DNA from: Acidimicrobiales bacterium
GTDB taxonomy: Bacteria > Actinomycetota > Acidimicrobiia > Acidimicrobiales > SHLQ01
Reading direction: 5' to 3'
DNA: 64,000 nt
NCBI GenBank assembly: GCA_020629635.1
Contig: JAHDCX010000002.1
Span: 345,726 to 409,725, forward strand
Under the pieces are notes generated by a model. That model ran no database searches, had not been told where the DNA came from, and was given only the letters and a program-made list of their open reading frames with translations. The first letter of the stretch is position 1; the number at the start of each line of letters is the position of its first letter. The translations under genes were made by a program, and so were the position numbers. Shown in pieces: positions 9,579-18,799 of the stretch.

Positions 9579-10598
9579 ATGCTTCGTTTCGTCATTCGCC
9601 GACTGATGTTGTCGGTACTTTCGCTCTTTGCGATCTCCGTGATCGTGTTCTTGCTCCTGGACCTGGCGCCCGGTGACCCGACGAGTCAGATCCCCCTGAC
9701 GGTGCCAGCCGAGATTCGGGAGCAGATCCGCGAGTCGCTCGGGTTCAACGATCCGGTTTGGCAGCAATACCTCAACTGGGCTCGCCAGCTCATCATCAAC
9801 GAGCCCATTCATCTGTTCGAGCAAGCCACTGGGACGTGTTTCGGCGACTGCGAATCACGAGATCGAATCATCTCGTGGAGCTCCCGCTCGCCCGCGATGG
9901 ACACCGTGTATCAGCGGCTCCCACAGACGCTGTGGGTCATGGGCCTCGGCCTGATCTTCGGTTTCATGCTCGCCGTGCCGATCGGCACGCTGCAGGCGTA
10001 CCGGCAATACTCGATATTCGACAATCTCGGCACCATCGTCACGCTGCTCGGCTACTCGGTGCCGGTGTTCGTGATCGGGCCGCTCCTGATCTGGCTCTTC
10101 TCGGTGAAGCTCGGCTGGCTCCCGACCTTCTACAAGACCACCCACGACGTCGTCTTCTTCGACTGGGAATCGATCTGGTTCCAGATCAAGCAGCTGATCA
10201 TGCCGGTCACGGTCCTCACGCTGTTCAACGCCGCGACCTTCGGGCGGTTCACTCGCGGCTCGGTGCTGGAGAACCTCAACGAGTCCTACGTCCGAACTGC
10301 ACGGTCGAAGGGCTTGAGCGAAGGCTCCGTCCTGCGCCGCCACGTTGTTCGCAACAGTGTGATCCCGGTGGTCACGCTCCTGGCGTTGCAGATCCCCGGC
10401 ATCTTCAGCGGAGCGATCATCACCGAGAACATCTTCCGCATCAACGGCCTCGGCGAGCTGCTTCTCGGCTCGATCCAGCGCACCGACATTCCAATGGTCC
10501 AGTCGCTCGTGTTCATCTTCGCCGTGCTCGTGGTGTTGTTCAACATCATCGCCGATGTCCTGTACGGCATCCTCGATCCCAGGATCCGCTATGACTGA
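9579..10598 (+). CDS. Peptide/nickel ABC transporter permease (DppB type)
   Basis: A 339-residue inner-membrane permease with about six membrane segments. It has the EAA-loop typical of BPD_transp_1 proteins (YVRTARSKGLSEGSVLRRH near residue 235). The N-terminal MLRFVIRRLMLSVLSLFAISVIVFLLLDLAPGDP-like start is characteristic of DppB/OppB. A G-run (GGGGGG) lies eight to thirteen bases before the ATG. The stop overlaps the start of the partner permease by eight bases. It forms the translocation channel with the DppC-type protein. Confidence 0.93.
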   Translation: MLRFVIRRLMLSVLSLFAISVIVFLLLDLAPGDPTSQIPLTVPAEIREQIRESLGFNDPVWQQYLNWARQLIINEPIHLFEQATGTCFGDCESRDRIISWSSRSPAMDTVYQRLPQTLWVMGLGLIFGFMLAVPIGTLQAYRQYSIFDNLGTIVTLLGYSVPVFVIGPLLIWLFSVKLGWLPTFYKTTHDVVFFDWESIWFQIKQLIMPVTVLTLFNAATFGRFTRGSVLENLNESYVRTARSKGLSEGSVLRRHVVRNSVIPVVTLLALQIPGIFSGAIITENIFRINGLGELLLGSIQRTDIPMVQSLVFIFAVLVVLFNIIADVLYGILDPRIRYD

Positions 10599-11532
10599 CA
10601 CCCACTCCGAGGCCCCCGCCACCGCGCAGACGGCAGCCGACGTCGTCGACGATCTCGGCGAGTTCCGATCGCTGCGCTCCGACGTCTGGCGACAGTTCCG
10701 AAAACACAAAGGCGCGATGGCAGGCGTCGTCATCCTCACGGTCATCACGTTCGGCTGCTTCATCGGACCTCTGCTGCTGCCGTTCAACCTCGACGAGCTC
10801 GACACCGCCAACGCAAACAAGACCGCTGGTTGGCCCAACATCTGGGGCACGGACAATCTCGGCCGCGACGCCTTCACCCGGGCGCTCCTCGGTGGGCGAA
10901 TCTCGCTGCTCGTGGGCTTCGTCGCCATGATCGTCTCGATCGTGATCGGCGTGCTCGTCGGGGTGCTCGCCGGCTACGTCCGCCGACTCGACTTTCTCCT
11001 GGTCTGGCTGACCGACCTGTTCTTGTCGCTTCCGCTCCTTCCGATCCTGCTCGTGACGGTCGTGCTCTTCCGAGACCCGATGCAGGACGCGATCGGTGAC
11101 TCGCTCGGCATCTTCGTGTTGATGGTCGGGATCATCGGCGGAACCAGTTGGATGCAAACCGCCCGGATCGTCCGCGGCGAAGTGTTGTCCGTCCGAGAGC
11201 AGGAGTTCATCCTTGCGAGTCGCAGCATTGGCACTCGTACGTCGCGCATCCTGACTCAGCACATCATTCCGAATGTGTTGAGCCCGGTGATCGTGGCTGC
11301 CTCGCTCGGTATCGCACTGGCGATTCTCACCGAGTCCGCGGTGTCGTTCCTCGGCCTCGGTTTCCCCATCGAGCTCCCGACCTGGGGCCGCCTCCTCAAC
11401 GAGGCGAAGGACCGCATCACCTTGAACTTCTGGCTCGTGGCCGGGCCGGGGCTGTTGCTCTCGCTCACGGTGTTGAGCGTCAATCTGATCGGTGACGGCC
11501 TCCGAGACGCCCTCGATCCCAAGTCCCGCTGA
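10591..11532 (+). CDS. Peptide/nickel ABC transporter permease (DppC type)
   Basis: A 313-residue permease. The ATG at 10591 lies in ATGACTGA, overlapping the previous stop, and is preferred over an in-frame ATG 36 bases upstream inside dppB. It has the N-terminal cytoplasmic segment and first membrane helix of the OppC_N domain, the NIWGTDNLGRDAFTRALLGGRISL motif region typical of DppC, and an EAA-like loop (LASRSIGTRTSRILTQHIIPN). It is the last gene of the importer operon. Confidence 0.93.
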   Translation: MTDTHSEAPATAQTAADVVDDLGEFRSLRSDVWRQFRKHKGAMAGVVILTVITFGCFIGPLLLPFNLDELDTANANKTAGWPNIWGTDNLGRDAFTRALLGGRISLLVGFVAMIVSIVIGVLVGVLAGYVRRLDFLLVWLTDLFLSLPLLPILLVTVVLFRDPMQDAIGDSLGIFVLMVGIIGGTSWMQTARIVRGEVLSVREQEFILASRSIGTRTSRILTQHIIPNVLSPVIVAASLGIALAILTESAVSFLGLGFPIELPTWGRLLNEAKDRITLNFWLVAGPGLLLSLTVLSVNLIGDGLRDALDPKSR

Positions 11533-11617
11533 CGAAGCGACCGCGGTCTCGAGGGTTCATGGATCTTTCGGTCATGCCGACCTACGTCGCATGGATGCGA
11601 GTTCTACCGTTGGGGAC

Positions 11618-12052
11618 ATGACGATTGCGAAGGTGTCTCCGTGGATTGTCGGGTTTGCGGCAGTTCTGTTGATCCCGACCTTCCTCCGAGCGTTCGACAA
11701 CCCCACTCCGTTGTCGATCGCCTGGGTCCTCATCGGCATCTGTCTGGTCTCGCGCGTCGCGATGATGCAACTTCGGGTTGATCGAGAGCACGTCGTGATT
11801 CGCAACTATTTCCGGACGACGAGAGTTCCGATCTGGGAGGCCGAAGTCGAGGTCGTTCAGGAGGAAGGCGCGAACCCGTTCCTGAGCGATGCCGGGGGCA
11901 AGGTGGATCAAGGTGGTCGCTCGCTGTGCGTCGTGCGTATGTGGAATGACCACGAGAAGGTGGGAGTGACGGTTGCTCCCCGTTATGGGCGGGAGCTCGA
12001 TCGGATCCATGACGAGCTGATCGAGCAGATCCGGCATCAGCGCGCCGCCTGA
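11618..12052 (+). CDS. Small membrane protein with PH-like C-terminal domain
   Basis: A 144-residue protein of unknown function. Two hydrophobic segments (about 7-22 and 30-48) are followed by a soluble domain (QLRVDREHVVIRNYFRTTRVPIWEAE...). That pattern is typical of bacterial PH-like domains of small actinobacterial membrane proteins. The start at 11618 is chosen because TACCGT, a good -10 hexamer, lies seven bases upstream, which would give a leaderless transcript. An ATG at 11591 in the same frame lies upstream of this hexamer. No substrate or partner is apparent. Confidence 0.6.
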   Translation: MTIAKVSPWIVGFAAVLLIPTFLRAFDNPTPLSIAWVLIGICLVSRVAMMQLRVDREHVVIRNYFRTTRVPIWEAEVEVVQEEGANPFLSDAGGKVDQGGRSLCVVRMWNDHEKVGVTVAPRYGRELDRIHDELIEQIRHQRAA

Positions 12053-12180
12053 CCTTCGCGGACCGTCGACGAGATGTCGGAGACGGTCTTGGCCAATCTG
12101 CCACTTGCCAACGGTCACTCGAGCGCGACACGTTGGGGGGTGGTGTTCGCCGCTGGGGCGACGCCGACTCAGGGGGAACC

Positions 12181-13926
12181 ATGGCTGAGAACGAATGGTC
12201 ATTCGTCGACTTCGCTTCCGGGGAGACGCCGCTTCCGTCTCCAAACCTTGCCTGGAACACCTACGGCAAGGGGCTCGATGCGATCGGCATCGACGGCGCG
12301 CCGGAGGCTGTCGAGGTGCCATCGCCGGCTGCAGACCAACTGCTGGTCCGCGTCGATGCCGTTGGCCTGTGCTTCTCGGACGTGAAGTTGATCAACCAGG
12401 GTGGCGATCATCCCAAGCTCTATGGCCGTGACCTCAAGACGGAGCCGACCCGACTCGGACATGAGGTGTCGGTGACGGTTGTCGAAGTTGGAGCCGACCT
12501 CTCTGAGGTGTATCACGAAGGCCAGCGTCTCGCGATCCAACCCGACATCTACGTCGATGGTCGGGCAACGGCGTATGGCTACACCATTCCGGGCGGTCTC
12601 ATCCAGTACCACCTCATCGGTCCTGAGGTCCTCGATGCCGACGATGGGGCCTATGTCATCCCGCTCAGCGACGACATCGGGTATGCCGCGGCAGCCCTTT
12701 CGGAACCATGGGCCTGCGTCGAAGCTTCGTACACCCAGCGCCGTCGTCTCGTCCCCGCCGAAGGCGGGGTGCTGTGGCTGCACGGTTCGAGTGCAGGTCG
12801 CGGTTACCACTCGACCCGTGGAATCGGTACGCCAACGACGATCGTCCTCTCCGACGTCGCGCCCGAGGATCGTGCCTTGATCGACGCCAATCTCCCCGAT
12901 GGCGCCGACGTCATTGTTCGCAATGGCATCGGAGCTGCTGACGTTGCGGCGCTCGCCGAAGAGATCACCCAGGGAGCGGGCTTCGACGACATCATTCTGC
13001 TCAGCCCGACAGATCCCGGGCTCGTCGAAGAGGCGGCCAAGACGATTGCGTTCCGTGGAACCATGACGATCGCCTCCACGGTCCCGCTCAGCGACAAGCC
13101 ACTCATCGACGTGGGACGCCTCCACTATCACTACACCGCGTTCATGGGAACCGATTCGCTCGACGTGAGCGAGGCATGGGGCGAGGATCGAAATCGCGCC
13201 GACATGGTGGCTGGCGGCGTGGCCGTCTTCATCGGGGCCGGTGGTCCGATGGGCCAGATGCACATGCAGCGCGCCATCGAGAAGGTCGACGGACCCTCGA
13301 CGATCATTGGCATCGACCTCGACGATGATCGGCTGGCTGCGGCAGGGGAGATGCTTGCCGACTTGGCCGAAGAAAAGGGCCGCACGTTCATCCTGCACAA
13401 TCCCGGCGATGACGCAGACTCGGTTCGGGCCCTCGTGCTCGAACACAGCGATGGGGTTGGGGCAGACGACGTTGTCGTCTCGGTCCCCGTCGGACCGGTG
13501 ATGGCATCGTCCGCCGACCTGCTCGGCCCCGATGGGATGCTCGTGCTTTTCGCGGGAGTACCAAACGGCACGCTGGCACCACTGGACATGAGCAGCGTGT
13601 ATCTCTCGGCTCGGCAGTACACCGGAACGTCGGGTTCGTCTATCGACGACCAGGTTGCTGTTCTGGACAAGGCAAAGGCCGGAACGCTGTCGCCAGGCCG
13701 TGCCCTCGCAGCGGTTGGGGGCATCGAAGCGGGCAAAGAAGGGGTTCGAGCGCTGCTCGAAGGCGACTATGCCGGAAAGGTCGTCATCTTCCCGCAACTG
13801 CAGGGGCTCGAGCTGACGGGCCTCGACGAACTCGCCGCGACTCACCCGGAGATCGGCGACGCGCTGGACAACGGTGTCTGGACCGCCGAAGCAGAACGGC
13901 TCCTCTTCGAGGCCTATCACGCCTGA
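12181..13926 (+). CDS. Zinc-dependent medium-chain dehydrogenase with duplicated Rossmann-like region (putative polyol-phosphate dehydrogenase)
   Basis: A 581-residue MDR-superfamily protein, much longer than the usual 340-410. The N-terminal catalytic domain keeps the sorbitol-dehydrogenase-type zinc ligands: Cys in VGLCFSD, His-Glu in LGHEV, and Glu in LSEPWACVEA. Two successive Rossmann-like segments follow. The first (about 198-350) has a degraded glycine loop (HGSSAGRG). The second (about 358-560) has a proper GAGGPMG loop and an acidic strand end (GIDLDDD). The ATG at 12181 follows GGGGG closely. It heads the mannitol-type PTS operon, so the inferred role is oxidation of the imported polyol phosphate (for example mannitol-1-P to fructose-6-P) in place of a classical MtlD. 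The substrate is an inference from context. Confidence 0.75.
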   Translation: MAENEWSFVDFASGETPLPSPNLAWNTYGKGLDAIGIDGAPEAVEVPSPAADQLLVRVDAVGLCFSDVKLINQGGDHPKLYGRDLKTEPTRLGHEVSVTVVEVGADLSEVYHEGQRLAIQPDIYVDGRATAYGYTIPGGLIQYHLIGPEVLDADDGAYVIPLSDDIGYAAAALSEPWACVEASYTQRRRLVPAEGGVLWLHGSSAGRGYHSTRGIGTPTTIVLSDVAPEDRALIDANLPDGADVIVRNGIGAADVAALAEEITQGAGFDDIILLSPTDPGLVEEAAKTIAFRGTMTIASTVPLSDKPLIDVGRLHYHYTAFMGTDSLDVSEAWGEDRNRADMVAGGVAVFIGAGGPMGQMHMQRAIEKVDGPSTIIGIDLDDDRLAAAGEMLADLAEEKGRTFILHNPGDDADSVRALVLEHSDGVGADDVVVSVPVGPVMASSADLLGPDGMLVLFAGVPNGTLAPLDMSSVYLSARQYTGTSGSSIDDQVAVLDKAKAGTLSPGRALAAVGGIEAGKEGVRALLEGDYAGKVVIFPQLQGLELTGLDELAATHPEIGDALDNGVWTAEAERLLFEAYHA

Positions 13927-13936
13927 GGGGTCCGCT

Positions 13937-14872
13937 GTGCTCACGACCCTGACCTGCAATCCGAGCTTCGATCGAACCGTCGAGGTCGATCTCTTGACGC
14001 GCGGAGAGGTTCATCGTCTCGCTCGCGACACGATCGAAGGCGGCGGCAAGGGCATCAATGTGGCCAAGGCCCTCGTCCGCGGCGGAGTCGCCGCACGGGC
14101 GGTGTTTCCGGCAAACGCGTCGGATGGACTTCGAATGCGGGCGCTCGTGGAGGCCGATGGTGGTCCACCGTGTGTCATCGTCGAAATCGATCAGCCGATT
14201 CGAACGAACGTCACGATCATCGACGGCGAGACGACCACCAAATTGAATGCGGCCGGACCGACGCTCGGCGAGCATGATCTCGACGCCCTGCTCGCGGCGA
14301 CGGTCGATGGGCTCACCGCGGGGGAGTGGGTCGCGATGGCGGGATCGTTTCCGCCCGGAGTCGACGCGTCGTTCGTACAGCGCGTGAACGACGCCGTGTC
14401 CTCCTGTGGGGCGTTGCTGGCGCTCGACACCAGTGGGCCGGCATTGGAGGCGGCGATCGAAGCTCGCGTCGCCTTGATCAAGCCGAATGCCCACGAGCTG
14501 GCTGCCGTCACCGGGACGCCGGTCGACACGCTGGGCGACGTCGTCGACGCAGCAATGCAACTCATCGGCGAGGGGCTCTCCGCGGTTGCGGCGAGCATGG
14601 GCTCAGCCGGAGCGATCCTGGCGACGGCGGATGGGGTGTGGCACGCCTGCGCTGCAGCCGAGGACGTGCGCAACACCGTCGGCGCCGGCGATGCGTTTTT
14701 GTCCGGGGTGTTGTCCGCTGGCATGATCGGTCCGGACGCACTCGCCGAAGGTGTGGCGTGGGGCCGGGCTGCCGTTGCTTCGCCGACGACATCCTTTCCC
14801 CCTGCCGATGCCGCCGATCGAGCTGCTGTCGTCGTGACCGCGGATCTCGACCGCGGACTGGGGGTGGACTGA
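13937..14872 (+). CDS. PfkB-family sugar-phosphate kinase (1-phosphofructokinase-like)
   Basis: A 311-residue ribokinase-fold kinase. PfkB signature 1 is seen in GGGKGINVAKAL (about 36-47). Signature 2 is seen in NTVGAGDAFLSG (about 251-262), with the catalytic Asp in GAGD. The start TLTCNPSFDRTVEV is characteristic of 1-phosphofructokinase and tagatose-6-phosphate kinase. A GTG at 13937 with GAGGGG six bases upstream is chosen. In this operon it would phosphorylate the fructose phosphate made by the upstream dehydrogenase to fructose-1,6-bisphosphate. Whether it prefers F6P, F1P or tagatose-6-P is open. Confidence 0.85.
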   Translation: MLTTLTCNPSFDRTVEVDLLTRGEVHRLARDTIEGGGKGINVAKALVRGGVAARAVFPANASDGLRMRALVEADGGPPCVIVEIDQPIRTNVTIIDGETTTKLNAAGPTLGEHDLDALLAATVDGLTAGEWVAMAGSFPPGVDASFVQRVNDAVSSCGALLALDTSGPALEAAIEARVALIKPNAHELAAVTGTPVDTLGDVVDAAMQLIGEGLSAVAASMGSAGAILATADGVWHACAAAEDVRNTVGAGDAFLSGVLSAGMIGPDALAEGVAWGRAAVASPTTSFPPADAADRAAVVVTADLDRGLGVD

Positions 14873-15594
14873 TGGCCGTCAAACCGTTCGGGATCAACCC
14901 ACGGGAGATTTTTGCCAGCGGCGTGTCGGGCTATTTCCGCAATCTCGTTCCGCTCACGCTCGGGGCCTTGGCCACGCTTGGCGTGTACGGGGCATTTCGA
15001 CTTCCGGCGCAGGGCTTGCTCGATGACGATCGGGTGTGGGCGGGATTTGCGGTCGAACTCGTCGGACTCCTGATCGCGGCGACGATCGCGTATCCCTGGT
15101 ACTCGTGGGCGCTCGCGGCGGCCGATGGCGAGAAGGCCGATCTTCGTGCCCCGTTCCAGCGACTCGACCTCTTCGGTCAACAGGCGATTGCATCAGTCTT
15201 CTTCTGGGCGGGTGTGCTGCTCGGGGTGCGCTACCGGATCTTCGGGTTGCCACTGCTGTTGATCTTGATCGTCCTGTTGTATTCGTTCTACGGCTATGTG
15301 ATCGCCGACGGTGCCTCGAAGAAGGGCATGCTCGCGTTGGGGACGTCGGTGCGCCTCACGGAGGGGCGCCGCTTCGGCCTGTTCGCCCTTGCGTCGATTT
15401 TTGCGATTTTCAATCTGTTCGGGGCGAGCTTCGGCGCCGCCCTCGGAAACTTCGGCTCGGAGGAGCTCGAATTCACGGCGGGAACGATCGCCGGCGCCGT
15501 CGTCGGTCTCAGCGTCACGACGAGCATCACGCTCGTCGGAGGCGCAGCCATCTACCGAACCCTCAAGGAGGACCTCAATGTCTCCGACCGCTGA
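14872..15594 (+). CDS. Unknown polytopic membrane protein in PTS operon
   Basis: A 240-residue protein with about six hydrophobic helices. Its start ATG shares one base with the preceding stop (TGATG). The region VIADGASKKGMLALGTSVRLTEGRRFG loosely resembles DUF975/YciC-type membrane proteins, but the match is weak. No transport or enzyme motif was recognised. Its place between the kinase and Enzyme I, with overlaps on both sides, makes a role in the same polyol pathway or its regulation likely. Confidence 0.7.
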   Translation: MAVKPFGINPREIFASGVSGYFRNLVPLTLGALATLGVYGAFRLPAQGLLDDDRVWAGFAVELVGLLIAATIAYPWYSWALAAADGEKADLRAPFQRLDLFGQQAIASVFFWAGVLLGVRYRIFGLPLLLILIVLLYSFYGYVIADGASKKGMLALGTSVRLTEGRRFGLFALASIFAIFNLFGASFGAALGNFGSEELEFTAGTIAGAVVGLSVTTSITLVGGAAIYRTLKEDLNVSDR

Positions 15595-17269
15595 GCTCTC
15601 CGGAGTTGCCGCCAGTCCCGGGATCGCCATCGGCCCGGTGGTCATGCTTCGACACGTCGACCCCGACATTCCCGACGTCGACGATCCGATCGGCGCAGTG
15701 AACGCCGCCGCGGCCACGGTCAGCGCGGAGCTCATGGAAACCAGTGCGCGAGTTCGGGCAGGCGGACGCGATGAAGCGGCTGACGTGCTCCAGGCACAGA
15801 GTCTCATCGCTGGCGACGAGATGATCGCCGACGCTGTCGCCGAAGAGTTGGAGTCTGGGGCCACCTTGCACGACGCCTTCGCGCGTGCCACCGAGGCCCT
15901 GCGGAATCTTCTCGCCTCGCTGCCGGATCCGTACTTGGCTCAGCGGGCCGCCGACGTCGGCGAAGTCATGCACGCCATCGGGTGCACGATGGCAGGGGTC
16001 GAGCGTCCGTCGATGGCGTTCGTCGAACCAAGCGTCCTGGTGGCTCACGAGGTGTCTGCCGCCGAGACCTCCGAACTCGACCCTTCGCTCGTCCTCGGGC
16101 TCGTCACCGAGACGGGAGGCGCAACGAGTCACGTCGCGATCATCGCTCGCTCGCTTGGAGTCCCCTGCGTGACCGGCGTCCGCGGACTGATGGAAACCGA
16201 TCCGTCCTCGATCGCCATCGACGGCAGTACCGGTGACCTTCAGCTCGACCCCGACGACTCGATTCGAGCGGACTTTGAAGCCCGCGCAGCGGCGGCAGCG
16301 AAGCTCCGGGCGCGGGTGGACGAAGTGCAGGGCCAAGCCGTGCGCTACGGCGAGCACGCGATGTCGATCGCGGCGAACGTCGCCGGTCCTGACGACGTCG
16401 ACGCGGCCGCCCGCGTCGAATCGGATGGTGTCGGGCTCTATCGCACCGAATTCCTGTTCCTCGATCGTCCGGCAGCACCGACCGAGGACGAGCAGTACGA
16501 GCAGTACCGCCACGCAGTCGAGAGCTTTGACAACGAAGTGGTGATCCGCTCCTTCGACATTGGCGGCGACAAGCCCGCCGACTATCTGGGTATGCCGTCC
16601 GAAGAGAACCCCTTTCTCGGTGTCCGTGGTGTCCGTCTCTACGAAGCCCACCAGGATCTGATCGACGGACAGCTCCGAGCGGTCCTTCGGGCTGCGGTCC
16701 ACGGTTCGATGGCGCTGATGGTGCCGATGGTCGCCGACGTTGCGGAACTGCGCTGGGTACGAGGCCGCCTGGACGCGTGCCGAGCGGCGTTGTCCGAAGC
16801 CAACGTGGCGGTCGGAGACGTGAAGGTCGGCGTGATGGTCGAAGTCCCGTCGGTGGCGCTCACCACAGCGGCATACGCCGGCGAAGCCGACTTTTTCTCG
16901 ATCGGTACCAACGATCTGACCCAGTACACGATGGCCGCCGATCGGATGGACGGTCGCCTCGTCGATCTGCACGATGCGATGCACCCGGCGGTGGCGCGGC
17001 TCTGTGCGATGGTGGCTGATGGTGCTCACGCCAACGGTGCATCGTCGTCGGTGTGCGGTTTGGCAGCAGCCGATCCCGTCTCGGCGGTGGTCTTCGCTGC
17101 GCTCGGCATCGACAAGCTTTCGGTGTCGACGGGTTCGGTCAACCTGATTCGGGCGACGGTGCTTGCGCAGGATCCGGCGAACCGCGAAGCGATCACGGAG
17201 GCGGTGTGGACGGCGGCGACGGCCGCCGAGCTGCGTGAGCGGGTCGGGGCGCTCATGGTCGACCCGTGA
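15578..17269 (+). CDS. ptsI: PTS Enzyme I (phosphoenolpyruvate-protein phosphotransferase)
   Basis: A 563-residue cytoplasmic enzyme that transfers phosphate from PEP to HPr. The N-terminal half carries the active-site histidine (His185 in GGATSHVAIIAR). The PEP-binding TIM-barrel half has LYRTEFLFLDR, FDIGGDKPADYL, EENPFLGVRGVR and FFSIGTNDLTQYTM. The ATG at 15578 has a near-perfect AAGGAGG six bases upstream and overlaps the membrane-protein gene by 17 bases. Its partner HPr is fused to EIIA further down the operon (20564-21304), so the operon encodes its own general PTS proteins. Confidence 0.95.
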   Translation: MSPTAELSGVAASPGIAIGPVVMLRHVDPDIPDVDDPIGAVNAAAATVSAELMETSARVRAGGRDEAADVLQAQSLIAGDEMIADAVAEELESGATLHDAFARATEALRNLLASLPDPYLAQRAADVGEVMHAIGCTMAGVERPSMAFVEPSVLVAHEVSAAETSELDPSLVLGLVTETGGATSHVAIIARSLGVPCVTGVRGLMETDPSSIAIDGSTGDLQLDPDDSIRADFEARAAAAAKLRARVDEVQGQAVRYGEHAMSIAANVAGPDDVDAAARVESDGVGLYRTEFLFLDRPAAPTEDEQYEQYRHAVESFDNEVVIRSFDIGGDKPADYLGMPSEENPFLGVRGVRLYEAHQDLIDGQLRAVLRAAVHGSMALMVPMVADVAELRWVRGRLDACRAALSEANVAVGDVKVGVMVEVPSVALTTAAYAGEADFFSIGTNDLTQYTMAADRMDGRLVDLHDAMHPAVARLCAMVADGAHANGASSSVCGLAAADPVSAVVFAALGIDKLSVSTGSVNLIRATVLAQDPANREAITEAVWTAATAAELRERVGALMVDP

Positions 17270-18771
17270 GTGCGCCGCTCGACAGTCGCGTCATCCGCAT
17301 TGTCCGGTGGTTGATGTCGCAGGACCGCCCGCGGTCGACACTCGACCTTGCATCCGACCTCGGGTTGAGCGAACGTGTCGTGCGTTACCGGCTCTCCGCA
17401 GTCCAGAACTACTTCCGCACCCACGGTGTCGAACTCGTCCGGCAACGCGGCAGCGGGCTTTCCGTCATCGCCGACGACACCCAACGAGCGGCCATCGACC
17501 TCGATCTCGACGATCGGACGCAGGCCCCTCGAGTCTACGCGCCCGATGAACGCGAGCACCTCCTGCTCGACGCCTTGCTCTGGGCCCACCCGTCAACGAT
17601 CTCGCTCGACCGGCTGAACGAGGATCTCGAAGTCTCGAAGACGTCGGCACGCCGCGACCTCCGCAGATGCGAACCCTGGCTCGAGCGCATGGGAATTCCT
17701 GTGCTTCGCAAACCCGGGAAGGGCATCGCCCTCGTCGCCTCCGAGCAGCGCATCCGACGGGCGATCGTCCAGCTGCTCCTGGAGGCGGTGCCGCCTGACG
17801 TCATTGCCGAGCTGGCGAATACCGACTTCTCCGATGCGCATCTGGTGCACGTCCGAGTGCCTGCCGGGCTCCGCGATCGCTTCGAGCGGCTTCCGTTTCG
17901 TTCGGCATCGACGGCGCTTGCCGAGAGCGGTCTGCACGAGCGGTTGGCTGCTGGCAACGGCGAGCTCGTGTATGCGTTGTATGTCGCCATCACCCAGGCC
18001 CGGATCGAGCAGGGCTGTCGGATCGAACTCGAGCCGGGGCAGTTCCTGTCCTCGATCGACCACCCTGCCTCCGAGGTGGTCCGGACGGTGATCGAACCGC
18101 TGTCGACAAATGACCCCGGTCTGTGGAGCGACGAGGAAGTCGCCGGCCTCACGGAGTACTTCCTGGGTTTCGAGGCGTTGAGCAGCATCACTCCCGGTTC
18201 GCAGGAGATCGATGTCTTGGTGAGTCATGTGCTCGACCTCGCTACCGAGCGCCTGCACGCGAGCCTTGCGGACGATGACGAACTTCGCCGCAGTCTGACG
18301 CTGCATCTCAACCGATTGTCCGTGCGCTTGCGCTACGGCCTCCCTGTGCACAATCCGCTTCGAGCGGAAGTCGCGGAGCGGTATCCCGACGTTCAGGTGG
18401 TCGCCGACGAAGCGGCGGCGCTGCTGTCGGAGCACTTCGGATCGGTCGTGCACGACGACGAGGTCGGTTTCATCACGATGTATCTCTCCGGCGCGATGGA
18501 ACGGGCCCACCTCCGCCCACGCAAACGCGCACTCGTCGTGTGCCCGAGCGGCATGGCGACGGCGTGGGTCCTCGTTTCGCGGCTGCAGGCGGAGTTCCCG
18601 GAGTTGTCGCTCGTCGAAGTGCTGTCCGAGTCCGTGTATGAGCGGCGCACGTCAAGCGAATTCGACGTTGTCATTTCGACGGTGCCACTCACGGAGTTCG
18701 GTGCGCCGGTCTTTGTCGTGAGTCCGCTGCTCTCGGCGCAGGACGTTCGGAACCTCAACGAGATTCTCTGA
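17266..18771 (+). CDS. PRD-containing transcriptional activator (MtlR/LicR type)
   Basis: A 501-residue regulator. The N-terminal HTH (about 10-60, STLDLASDLGLSERVVRYRLSAVQ) and a second winged helix (about 100-160) are followed by two PTS regulation domains (roughly 175-280 and 285-395). The C-terminal EIIB-like domain has a phosphorylatable cysteine (Cys426 in VVCPSGMATAW). This is the architecture of MtlR/ManR-type DNA-binding activators, not RNA-binding BglG antiterminators. The GTG at 17266 overlaps the Enzyme I stop by four bases. It is expected to sense PTS phosphorylation and act on the intergenic region before the EIIC gene and/or the operon promoter. Confidence 0.88.
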   Translation: MSAPLDSRVIRIVRWLMSQDRPRSTLDLASDLGLSERVVRYRLSAVQNYFRTHGVELVRQRGSGLSVIADDTQRAAIDLDLDDRTQAPRVYAPDEREHLLLDALLWAHPSTISLDRLNEDLEVSKTSARRDLRRCEPWLERMGIPVLRKPGKGIALVASEQRIRRAIVQLLLEAVPPDVIAELANTDFSDAHLVHVRVPAGLRDRFERLPFRSASTALAESGLHERLAAGNGELVYALYVAITQARIEQGCRIELEPGQFLSSIDHPASEVVRTVIEPLSTNDPGLWSDEEVAGLTEYFLGFEALSSITPGSQEIDVLVSHVLDLATERLHASLADDDELRRSLTLHLNRLSVRLRYGLPVHNPLRAEVAERYPDVQVVADEAAALLSEHFGSVVHDDEVGFITMYLSGAMERAHLRPRKRALVVCPSGMATAWVLVSRLQAEFPELSLVEVLSESVYERRTSSEFDVVISTVPLTEFGAPVFVVSPLLSAQDVRNLNEIL

Positions 18772-18799
18772 TTTTCCAACGTTCTTCGAACGTCGACGT

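Noticed and set aside
12199-13959. 586-residue minus-strand open frame
   Set aside because: Antisense shadow of the zinc dehydrogenase, with no recognisable motif.
18779-18793. ACGTTC/GAACGT palindrome as intrinsic terminator of the regulator gene
   Set aside because: The stem is only 6 bp with a 3-base loop and no T-tract. It is kept only as a possible binding site.
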